Assembly: GCA_050741255.1 (NCBI GenBank)
Contig: JBOIEQ010000084.1
Location: 1-18,360, forward strand
DNA from: CAZXNF01 sp050741255
GTDB taxonomy: Bacteria > Pseudomonadota > Gammaproteobacteria > Burkholderiales > SG8-41
DNA: 18,360 bases
Reading direction: 5' to 3'
This document shows positions 1 to 6,511 of the stretch, piece by piece. The position numbers and the translations under genes are program-made. Below the pieces are notes generated by a model. It ran no database searches. It saw nothing but the letters and a program-made list of their open reading frames with translations, and was not told the DNA's origin. Every line of letters starts with the position of its first letter. Position 1 is the first letter of the stretch.

Positions 1-11
1 AGATTGACCTC

Positions 12-512
12 ATGACCAAGAAATTTCGCATCTGGCTCGCGGCGTTGGTGGTGGGGGCGGGAATGGCCGGCCCGGCCACTGCAGCGTTTTACGATGTTGG
101 CGACCTGACCAGCGTTCCGATCTATGTCAACACCTCGCCGCTGTTTGCGTTCGGCGCAAGCATCAACGACACCTACCAGTTCACCATCCCGGGCAACGGC
201 AGCTTCAGTTCGATTGTCTCGAGCCTGGAGTTCGGAGTGCTGAGCCTCGGCAACTTCATGCTGCATCTGAGCGGTCCGGGGCTTAACGCGACGTTTCTTC
301 CGGACGCTGCCCAGTTCATCAAGACGGGAAGCCTGTTCCTGGCGGGTGGGACTTACCTGGCCAACGTGACGGGTGTAGCCACGGGCACCGCGGGTGGTCT
401 GTACAACATCCAGATGGCCGCGCAGGTGCCGGAACCCTCGGAATGGATGATGATGCTGGCCGGTCTGATCCTGGTCGGTTTCATGGTGAAGCGCCGCAGC
501 GAACTGCTGTAA
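12..512 (+). CDS. PEP-CTERM sorting domain protein, FxDxF-like
   Basis: A 166-residue secreted protein. It has a basic start followed by a hydrophobic signal peptide ending near PATAA (about residue 24), a beta-rich Ser/Gly/Asn body, and a C-terminal PEP-CTERM tripartite signal: VPEPSEW (PEP at residues 140-142), a hydrophobic helix rich in Met/Leu/Gly, then the basic cluster KRRS. By family knowledge such proteins cross the inner membrane, are cut at PEP by an exosortase and released or attached at the surface, often together with EPS. The exosortase at 4885-5766 is the obvious candidate processor (inference). The segment NDTYQFTIPG early in the mature protein and the late GTYLANVTG...GGLYN pattern resemble the FxDxF subgroup with the first F replaced. 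The mature part contains no cysteine. The gene's own promoter is cut off by the window edge, and a strong terminator follows directly. Confidence 0.9.
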   Translation: MTKKFRIWLAALVVGAGMAGPATAAFYDVGDLTSVPIYVNTSPLFAFGASINDTYQFTIPGNGSFSSIVSSLEFGVLSLGNFMLHLSGPGLNATFLPDAAQFIKTGSLFLAGGTYLANVTGVATGTAGGLYNIQMAAQVPEPSEWMMMLAGLILVGFMVKRRSELL

Positions 513-525
513 GCCTTTTCCGTCC

Positions 526-566
526 GAAGGAGTGATGCGGTACCAACTGCATCACTCTTTTTTTTT
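526..566 (+). terminator. Rho-independent terminator after the PEP-CTERM gene
   Basis: A perfect 9-bp stem, GAGTGATGC (530-538) with GCATCACTC (549-557), around a 10-nt loop is followed by nine T residues (558-566). The stem can extend outward by one G-T and two A-T pairs. It starts 14-18 nt after the TAA stop at 510-512. It separates the PEP-CTERM gene from the eps operon, so the operon needs its own promoter downstream. Confidence 0.93.
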
Positions 567-574
567 GAGTCGTC

Positions 575-590
575 CGGCGCTGCCCTTGCG
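575..590 (+). promoter_or_regulatory. Candidate sigma-54 (RpoN) -24/-12 promoter for the eps operon
   Basis: CGGCGCTGCCCTTGCG carries the invariant GG (576-577) and GC (588-589) separated by exactly 10 nt. It also has the favoured GGC-x-C around -24 and TTGC at -12, compared with the consensus TGGCACG-N4-TTGCW. A start site would fall near position 600, about 50 nt before the epsD ATG. It lies in the 84-nt gap just behind the terminator, where an operon promoter is required. I see no convincing sigma-70 -35/-10 pair in the gap. Four consensus positions differ, and GC-rich DNA can produce such matches by chance. Confidence 0.45.
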
Positions 591-641
591 ATTCACCTTG
601 CCGCGCTGACACCGGATTTCCCTGCCTCACCCAATCGGTCC

Positions 642-646
642 AGGAG
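642..646 (+). promoter_or_regulatory. Ribosome binding site of epsD
   Basis: AGGAG lies 4 nt before the ATG at 651. It supports that ATG as the start even though it gives an unusually long n-region before the lipoprotein signal; an in-frame TTG at 705 would have no such site. Confidence 0.6.
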
Positions 647-650
647 TCGG

Positions 651-1631
651 ATGACGGCAGTCTGGTTCCCGCCCACGAGCACACCCGCCATAAACGGTCT
701 CCGGTTGAACGCATTCAGCAGCCTTGCCCTTCTTGTTCTCGCCACCGGTCTTGCCGCGTGCGGCAGCGGTAGCGACGCGGCCAAGTCCGCCTCCCAGGTG
801 GCCGCCAAGGTCAACAAGCACGAGATCTCGGTCCATCAGGTCAACAGCGTGCTCTCGCGCTACCAGGGGCTGCCGCCGGAAGGCATCGGACAGGCCAAGT
901 CCCAGGTGCTCGAGAAGCTGATTGACCAGGAACTGCTCGTGCAGAAGGCCATGGACACCAGGCTCGAGCGCGATCCGCAGGTGCTGCAGGCCATCGAAGC
1001 CACGCGGCGGCAGATGCTGGCGCAGGCTTACGTCGAACGCACCGTGGCCTCGGTGCCCAGGCCCTCCCCGCAGGAAGTACGGACGTTCTACGCCGAGCAT
1101 CCCCAGTTGTTCCGCGAGCGCAAGGTCTACCGGTTGCAGGAGTCTTCCGTGGCTGCAAACCAGGAGCAGGCCCGGAAGTTGCAAGCGGACGTGGGCAAAG
1201 GAAAGTCCATGAGCGAGCTCACTGCCTGGCTGAAGGCGCAGGACATCCGCTACAAGTCCAGCATGGTGATGAAGTCGGCCGAACAGCTTCCGCTGGATGT
1301 GCTGCCGCAGTTCCATGCGGCCAGGGAAGGGCAGATCTTTGTGTTTCCGGCCACCAATGGCTCGACCTCGCTGGTGCAACTGGTGGACACGCAATCGATG
1401 CCGCTGACCGAGCAGGAGGCAACGCCCTACATCGAGCAGTTCCTGCTGAACCAGTTGCGCGGCAAGTTCGCCGAGAAGGAACTCAAGGAGTTGCGCACCG
1501 CTGCCAAGCTCGAATATGTCGGGGAATATGCCAACCGCCCGGCCGCCGCCGTGGCGCCCGCGGCGATACCCGTCACCGGCACCACACCCGCGAGCGATTT
1601 CGTCGGTCGTGGACTCTCGGGCATGAAATGA
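651..1631 (+). CDS. epsD: EpsD family peptidyl-prolyl cis-trans isomerase-like lipoprotein
   Basis: A 326-residue SurA/PpiC-like protein that opens the eps operon. A hydrophobic stretch (about residues 22-36) ends in the lipobox LAAC with the lipidation cysteine at C37, so it is expected to be a periplasmic lipoprotein. Residues about 48-140 form a helical SurA-N-like region (AAKVNKHEISVHQVNSVL, then EKLIDQELLVQKAMD, which is typical of the family). Residues about 142-250 correspond to the parvulin domain but are weak: the catalytic HI-type start and the GGDLG loop of active parvulins are not recognisable. The tail is Ala/Pro rich. In homologous clusters EpsD accompanies EpsE and is thought to help assemble the export machinery; that role is inferred. 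The stop overlaps the epsE start by ATGA. Confidence 0.88.
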   Translation: MTAVWFPPTSTPAINGLRLNAFSSLALLVLATGLAACGSGSDAAKSASQVAAKVNKHEISVHQVNSVLSRYQGLPPEGIGQAKSQVLEKLIDQELLVQKAMDTRLERDPQVLQAIEATRRQMLAQAYVERTVASVPRPSPQEVRTFYAEHPQLFRERKVYRLQESSVAANQEQARKLQADVGKGKSMSELTAWLKAQDIRYKSSMVMKSAEQLPLDVLPQFHAAREGQIFVFPATNGSTSLVQLVDTQSMPLTEQEATPYIEQFLLNQLRGKFAEKELKELRTAAKLEYVGEYANRPAAAVAPAAIPVTGTTPASDFVGRGLSGMK

Positions 1632-2482
1632 GCGCAGCCCCGGTTTCTCCCGGTTCACTCCCGGTTACCCTGATTCGTCGCTGCAGCGCGGCGTGTGCCG
1701 TCTTTCTGGCCGCGTGGTTGCCGTGGGTGCCCGAGGCCAGCGCCCAGCTTCAGAAGCAGGAGTACCAGCTCGGCGCCGGCGACGTCGTCAAGATCACGAT
1801 CTTCCAGAACCCCGACCTCACCACCGAGACGCGCATCGGCGAGTCCGGTTCGCTCACCTTCCCGCTGGTCGGCGACGTGAAAGTCGGCGGCCTGACCACG
1901 GCCGCGGCCGAGAAGCTCATCGCCCAGCGCCTGAAAGACGGCGGCTTCGTGCAGCAGGCGCAGGTCAACCTGATCGTCCTGCAGTTCAAGGGCGTGCAGG
2001 TCTCGGTGCTGGGGCAGGTGAACAAACCGGGCCGCTATCCGGTGGAAGGCGCCGTGCACAAGGTCACCGACATGCTGGCCCTCGCGGGCGGCGTGACGAT
2101 GCAGGGATCCGACACCATCACGCTGGTCACCTCGCGCACGGGCCGGGAAGAACGCATCGAAATCGACCTGCCCGGCATGTTCAACGCGGGCGACCTGCGC
2201 AAGGACATCACCGTGTCGAACGGGGACCTGATCTACGTGCCGCGCGCCCCGGTGTTCTACATCTACGGCGAAGCGCAGCGGCCCGGCCAGGTGCGCCTCG
2301 AGCGCGACATGACGGTCATGCAGGGACTGGCCGCCGGCGGCGGGCCCACCGCGCGCGGCACCGAGCGTGGCATCAAGCTCCACCGCCGCGACAAGAGCGG
2401 AAAACTGGAAATCCTCAAGCCCAGGGTGACGGACATGCTGCAGCCGGACGACGTCATCTACGTGCAGGAAAGCCTGTTCTAG
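1628..2482 (+). CDS. epsE: EpsE family polysaccharide export protein (Wza-like)
   Basis: A 284-residue outer-membrane polysaccharide exporter component that carries the finished polymer across the outer membrane. A signal peptide ends at SASA/QL (after about residue 39). There is no cysteine at the cleavage site, so unlike Wza it is probably not a lipoprotein. The Poly_export domain begins with YQLGAGDVV (46-54), including the hallmark LGxGD, and runs to about residue 118. It is followed by two SLBB domains: about 121-200 (GVQVSVLGQVNKPGRYPV) and about 208-284 (FYIYGEAQRPGQVRL...LAAGGG), ending in PDDVIYVQESLF. Length and order match the EpsE family of XrtB loci. It starts inside the epsD stop codon (ATGA) and is followed by epsF after 19 nt, consistent with EpsE docking to the EpsF co-polymerase. 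Confidence 0.94.
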   Translation: MSAAPVSPGSLPVTLIRRCSAACAVFLAAWLPWVPEASAQLQKQEYQLGAGDVVKITIFQNPDLTTETRIGESGSLTFPLVGDVKVGGLTTAAAEKLIAQRLKDGGFVQQAQVNLIVLQFKGVQVSVLGQVNKPGRYPVEGAVHKVTDMLALAGGVTMQGSDTITLVTSRTGREERIEIDLPGMFNAGDLRKDITVSNGDLIYVPRAPVFYIYGEAQRPGQVRLERDMTVMQGLAAGGGPTARGTERGIKLHRRDKSGKLEILKPRVTDMLQPDDVIYVQESLF

Positions 2483-2501
2483 ACGCGCCCCAGGGGAAGA
2501 C

Positions 2502-3962
2502 ATGGACATCCGTCAGTTTCTGATCATCCTGCGTGCGCGCCGCAAACTCATCGGCATCACGCTGGCCGTCACGGTCGGCCTCGCCATCCTGCTGAGCCTG
2601 GTGTTGCCCAAGGCCTACACCGCGACCGCCTCCGTGATCGTGGACGTCAAGACCGACCCGATCGCCGGGATGGTGCTGCCGGTGCAGATGATGACGAGCT
2701 ACATGACGACCCAGATCGACGTCATCACCAGCCAGCGCGTCGCGCTGCGCGTCGTCGATCTCCTCAAGCTCGCCGAGAATCCCACCGCGAGAGAGCAGTT
2801 CGAGAGCGCGACGGGCGGCAAAGGGTCAATCCGCCACTGGCTGGCCGAGCTGTTGCTGAAAAAAGTGACGGTGAAGCCCTCGCGCGAGAGCAACGTCGTC
2901 GACATCGAATTCAGGGCCGCGGATCCGGACTTCGCTGCCGTCGTGGCCAACACCTTCGCGCAGGCCTACATCGACACCAACCTCGACCTGCGGGTAGAGC
3001 CCGCGCGCCAGGCCGCGGCGTGGTTCGACGGCCAGATGAAGACATTGCGCGACAACATGGAAAGCGCGCAGGCCAAGCTGTCCAAGTACCAGCGCGAAAC
3101 GGGCATCGTGGCGACCGACGAGCGGCTGGACGTGGAAACCGCGCGCCTGTCGGAACTATCGACCCAGTTGGTCGTCGCGCAGGCCGCCACCTACGAGAGC
3201 CAGAACCGCGAGCGCAAGGCGAAAGAGCTGCTGACGAGCGGGGCCTCAGCCGACGAACTCGCGGAAGTGCTGAACCAGCCCGGGATCATCGGCCTGAAAG
3301 CCGAGATCGGCCGCGCCGAAGCCAAGCTGCAGGAGCAGGAGTCGCAACTCGGCAAGAACCATCCCCAGATCCAGCAAGGCCAGGCCCAGCTCGCGGAGAT
3401 GCGCAAGAAGCTGGTGGGCGAGATCGGCAACATCACCAAGAGCATGGGCAACACCAACACCATCAACCAGCGCCGCGAGAACGAGATCAAGGCTGCCCTG
3501 GAAGCGCAACGCAAGAAGGTGCTCCAGGTCAAGCAGCAGCGCGACGAAGTGAGCGTGCAGTTGCGTGAGGTGGATGCCGCGCAGAAGGCGTTCGACCTCT
3601 CCATGTCGCGCTTCACCCAGAGCAAGCTCGAAAGCCAGACCAACCAGACCAACATCATCCTGCTCAACCCGGCGATGGCGCCGTTGAGTGCTTCCTTCCC
3701 GAAGCTGTTCCTGAACGTGGCGCTTGCGCTGGTGCTCGGGACGATGCTCGGCGTGGGTCTGGCCTTCGGCCTGGAGTTTGCCGATCGCCGCGTGCGCAGC
3801 GCGGACGACCTGCGGGCGATGTTCGACCTGCCGCTGCTCGGCGTGCTGGCCAGAGAGCGGCCGCGCCGCCGGCCCGCGGCTGTGACGCAAGCCTTTGTTC
3901 AGCGGTTGAGGGTGTTCGCGGAGACCTTCCTCGCGCGCCGCCGGAAGGCGGTGGCGGCATGA
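2502..3962 (+). CDS. epsF: EpsF chain-length determinant protein (Wzz/PCP family)
   Basis: A 486-residue polysaccharide co-polymerase of the inner membrane that sets chain length and links the polymerase to the exporter. It has a short cytoplasmic N-terminus, TM1 at about 16-35, a Wzz-type periplasmic domain, a long coiled coil (about 170-380, rich in Ala/Glu/Gln/Lys) and TM2 at about 402-424 with the Pro/Ser-containing PLSASFPK just before it, as in GNVR-type PCPs. A cytoplasmic tail of about 60 residues contains ADRRVRSADDLRAMFDLPLL, the segment that usually contacts the kinase partner. The kinase is encoded separately by epsG, not fused. The start is supported by AGGGGA at 2492-2497, 4 nt before the ATG. 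The stop overlaps the epsG start by ATGA, suggesting coupled synthesis of the two partners. Confidence 0.95.
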   Translation: MDIRQFLIILRARRKLIGITLAVTVGLAILLSLVLPKAYTATASVIVDVKTDPIAGMVLPVQMMTSYMTTQIDVITSQRVALRVVDLLKLAENPTAREQFESATGGKGSIRHWLAELLLKKVTVKPSRESNVVDIEFRAADPDFAAVVANTFAQAYIDTNLDLRVEPARQAAAWFDGQMKTLRDNMESAQAKLSKYQRETGIVATDERLDVETARLSELSTQLVVAQAATYESQNRERKAKELLTSGASADELAEVLNQPGIIGLKAEIGRAEAKLQEQESQLGKNHPQIQQGQAQLAEMRKKLVGEIGNITKSMGNTNTINQRRENEIKAALEAQRKKVLQVKQQRDEVSVQLREVDAAQKAFDLSMSRFTQSKLESQTNQTNIILLNPAMAPLSASFPKLFLNVALALVLGTMLGVGLAFGLEFADRRVRSADDLRAMFDLPLLGVLARERPRRRPAAVTQAFVQRLRVFAETFLARRRKAVAA

Positions 3963-4870
3963 GCGCCGTGGTGAAGCCGGTGAACCTCGCGCCCAGGCCG
4001 CCGGGCGCCGATGCCGCGTCTCCCGCGCTACAGATGCCCGACCGTTCGATCGGCGCCATCCTGGTCGATGCGGGCAAGCTGTCGGTCGAGGACGCGGAAC
4101 GCATACTCGCGCTGCAGAAGCGCGAGGACCTCCGCTTCGGCGACGCGGCCATCCAGCTTGGCCTCGTGAAGCCCGAGGACATCCAGTACGCGCTCTCGCA
4201 GCAGTACGACTATTCCTACCTGCCGCCCGGCGAGTACGACCTCAGCCGGGAACTGGTGGCGGCTTTCGTTCCGTTCTCGAAGGAAGTGGAAGCCCTGCGC
4301 GCATTGCGCAGCCAGTTGATGCTGCGCTGGTTCAGCGCGGCCCCGCAACGCAAGGCGCTGGCGATCGTCAGTACGCTGCGCGGCGAGGGCCGCAGTTTCC
4401 TCGCGGCCAACCTCGCCATCGTCTTTTCGCAACTGGGCGAGCGCACCCTGCTGATCGACGCCGACCTGCGCCAGCCGCGCCAGCACGAACTGTTCGGCCT
4501 GCCGAACAAATCGGGCCTGTCGAGCCTGCTCGCGGGCCGCAGCGAGCATGACGAAGTGCAGCGCATCGTGGCGTTCCGCGACCTGTCCGTCCTGACGGCG
4601 GGGCCGGTGCCGCCGAATCCTCTGGAACTGCTCGGGCGGCCCGCACTGCCGCAGTTGCTGGCGCGTTTCACGGGCGAATTCGACGTCGTCCTGATCGACA
4701 CGCCCGCCGGTATCGAAAACGCCGACGCGCAGACGGTGGCCGCCCGCGCCGGTGCCGCCATCGTCGCCGTGCGCCAGGACCACGTGCGCGCCCGGCAGGT
4801 GGACGAGTTGATCGGCGGCCTGGCCTCCGCCAATGCCCAGCTGATCGGCACCGTTCTCACGTCATTCTGA
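3959..4870 (+). CDS. epsG: EpsG chain-length tyrosine-kinase-like ATPase, variant P-loop
   Basis: A 303-residue cytoplasmic BY-kinase homologue, partner of EpsF in chain-length control. Residues about 29-90 are a helical MshEN/GspE-N-like domain (IGAILVDAGKLSVEDAERIL...LGLVKPEDIQYALSQQ). Residues about 97-303 are the kinase/ParA-like fold: P-loop STLRGEGRSF (G142-F147), Walker A' LLIDADLR (164-171) and Walker B VVLIDTP (243-249). Two features are odd. The Walker A Lys is Arg (R145). There is also no C-terminal tyrosine cluster; instead all five tyrosines of the protein (Y77, Y83, Y85, Y87, Y93) sit between the two domains. I believe the GRS P-loop recurs in the EpsG family, but this is from memory. 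Kinase activity is therefore inferred, not shown; it could act as an ATPase or a phosphorylation-independent regulator. Confidence 0.92.
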   Translation: MSAVVKPVNLAPRPPGADAASPALQMPDRSIGAILVDAGKLSVEDAERILALQKREDLRFGDAAIQLGLVKPEDIQYALSQQYDYSYLPPGEYDLSRELVAAFVPFSKEVEALRALRSQLMLRWFSAAPQRKALAIVSTLRGEGRSFLAANLAIVFSQLGERTLLIDADLRQPRQHELFGLPNKSGLSSLLAGRSEHDEVQRIVAFRDLSVLTAGPVPPNPLELLGRPALPQLLARFTGEFDVVLIDTPAGIENADAQTVAARAGAAIVAVRQDHVRARQVDELIGGLASANAQLIGTVLTSF

Positions 4871-4884
4871 AACTACCCCCGCTG

Positions 4885-5766
4885 ATGTCTTCGATCTGGC
4901 GGAACGGCGCAGTGCTCCCCGCGACCTTGGCCATCCGTTCCTGGCACTGGCTGCCGCTGGCCCTGGGTCTCGCTGTCCTCTACCTGCCGACCTTCTACGG
5001 GCTGAACCGCACGCTCTGGAACGAGGACGAACACGCCCACGGCCCGCTGATCCTGCTGGTCGTGCTCTGGCTGTTCTGGAAGTTGCGCCAGGACTTCTTC
5101 TCGGCGGCCGATCGGCCGGCGACGGTACCGGGTGCGCTGGCCCTCGGCTTCGGCCTGCTGCTGTACGTCATCGGCCGCTCGCAGTCCATCGTGCTGTTCG
5201 AAGTGGGTTCGCTGATCCCGGTATTGGCCGGGCTGGTGCTGCTGACAAAGGGTGCTGAAGCGCTGCGGCGCCTGTGGTTCCCGCTGCTCTTCATCGTGTT
5301 CATGGTGCCGCTGCCCTTCATTGTCACCGACGCGCTCACGGGCCCGCTCAAGCGGCAGGTCTCGATGATCGCCGAATACCTCCTGTACGCGGCCGGCTAC
5401 CCGATCGCGCGCGACGGGGTGATCCTCATCGTCGGGCAGTATCAGTTGCACGTGGCCGATGCCTGTTCCGGACTCAACTCGATGTTCTCGCTGTCGGCGA
5501 TCGGTCTGCTCTACCTCTACCTGATGCAGCACCGGAGCCGCTGGCGGAACGCCTTGCTGATCGCCAGCATCCTGCCGATTGCGTTTGCCGCCAACATCGT
5601 GCGGGTGGTGATCCTGATCCTGATCACCTACCACCTGGGCGACGCGGCGGGGCAGGGCTTCGCGCACGGCTTTGCCGGGATGGTGCTGTTCGTCATCGCG
5701 CTGCTGCTGTTGTTTGCCTTCGACAGCGTGCTGGGCGCGCTCTTTTTCCGCCGGAAGCTGGCATGA
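4885..5766 (+). CDS. xrtB: Exosortase B, membrane cysteine transpeptidase
   Basis: A 293-residue polytopic inner-membrane protein with about eight hydrophobic segments. It carries the exosortase catalytic triad: Cys194 in VADACSGLNSM, Arg240 in ANIVRVVILI and His261 in GFAHGFAGM. The N-terminal LWNEDEHAHGPLILL matches the exosortase signature before the second helix. By family knowledge it cleaves PEP-CTERM proteins at the PEP motif and transfers them to an acceptor. XrtB is defined by residence in EPS loci next to epsE-G and epsI, as here. The gene lies 14 nt after epsG with no clear Shine-Dalgarno sequence before the ATG, so translation may depend on coupling. Its stop overlaps the epsI start by ATGA. 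The only visible candidate substrate is the PEP-CTERM protein at 12-512. Confidence 0.95.
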   Translation: MSSIWRNGAVLPATLAIRSWHWLPLALGLAVLYLPTFYGLNRTLWNEDEHAHGPLILLVVLWLFWKLRQDFFSAADRPATVPGALALGFGLLLYVIGRSQSIVLFEVGSLIPVLAGLVLLTKGAEALRRLWFPLLFIVFMVPLPFIVTDALTGPLKRQVSMIAEYLLYAAGYPIARDGVILIVGQYQLHVADACSGLNSMFSLSAIGLLYLYLMQHRSRWRNALLIASILPIAFAANIVRVVILILITYHLGDAAGQGFAHGFAGMVLFVIALLLLFAFDSVLGALFFRRKLA

Positions 5767-6443
5767 CCAACGTCCGCGCCGTCGGTATTGGGCTGTGCAT
5801 GCTGTTCGCGGCCGGCCTGGCGTTCGCGCTGACGCCGACCGAGAAACTCGCCGACAGCGCGGCCCGGGCCAGGCTTGAAGAACTGATCCCGCGCGAGTTC
5901 GCCGGCTGGCGCATCGATCCCACGGTGGTGCCGCTCACGAGCCCCGATGTCGAAGCGCGGCTCAGGCACCTCTACACCGAGACGCTGGCCCGTACCTACA
6001 TCAACGCGCGCGGCGAACGCATGATGCTGTCCATCGCCTATGGGGTCGACCAGCGCGACGGATTGCAGGTGCACAAACCGGAGTCCTGCTATCCCGCGCA
6101 GGGTTTCAAGCTGCTGGGGATCAACCCCGGTGTACTCGATACCCGCTTTGGCGCGATCCCGGTCTTTCGTTTGGAAACGGCCAAGGGTCCGCGCTGGGAG
6201 CCGGTGACGTACTGGACGACGGTCGGCGACAAGGTCGTGGCCGGGTCCATGCAGCGCAAGCTGGCGGAGCTCCACTATGCGAGGGACGGTGTGATCGCGG
6301 ACGGCCTGCTGTTCCGCGTGTCCTCGATCGACCGGGACAGCGCGGACGCTTTCGCCCGGCAGTCGGCGTTCACCGGCGCATTGCTGGAGGCGGTGGACCC
6401 GGCGACGCGCAGGCGCCTCGCGGGCCTTGAGGAACCGGGCTGA
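5763..6443 (+). CDS. epsI: Exosortase B-associated protein, EpsI family (DUF3485)
   Basis: A 226-residue protein with an N-terminal membrane anchor/signal (about residues 6-22, ending AFAL) and a periplasmic EpsI/DUF3485 domain. The family hallmark is the HKPESCYPAQGF motif with H104 and C109, followed by a WEPVTYWTTVG segment. EpsI proteins are either fused to the C-terminus of exosortases or, as here, encoded separately just downstream. Their exact biochemical role in sorting or EPS assembly is not established. An open frame extends far upstream into xrtB, but the ATG at 5763, overlapping the xrtB TGA, is the sensible start because the protein homology begins there. Two bases separate its stop from the first possible ATG of the flippase frame. 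Confidence 0.92.
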   Translation: MTNVRAVGIGLCMLFAAGLAFALTPTEKLADSAARARLEELIPREFAGWRIDPTVVPLTSPDVEARLRHLYTETLARTYINARGERMMLSIAYGVDQRDGLQVHKPESCYPAQGFKLLGINPGVLDTRFGAIPVFRLETAKGPRWEPVTYWTTVGDKVVAGSMQRKLAELHYARDGVIADGLLFRVSSIDRDSADAFARQSAFTGALLEAVDPATRRRLAGLEEPG

Positions 6444-6511
6444 GGATGGGCGCCCCTCAATCCGTTGCCAGTGTTCCCGGGTTGGCCGCAGGCGCAGGAA
6501 CCAAGTCTGAC

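Noticed and set aside
4873..5667. A 264-codon - strand frame opposite xrtB
   Set aside because: The composition is charged and low in complexity (Gln/Arg/His/Asp), typical of the reverse complement of transmembrane codons. The exosortase triad is on the + strand.
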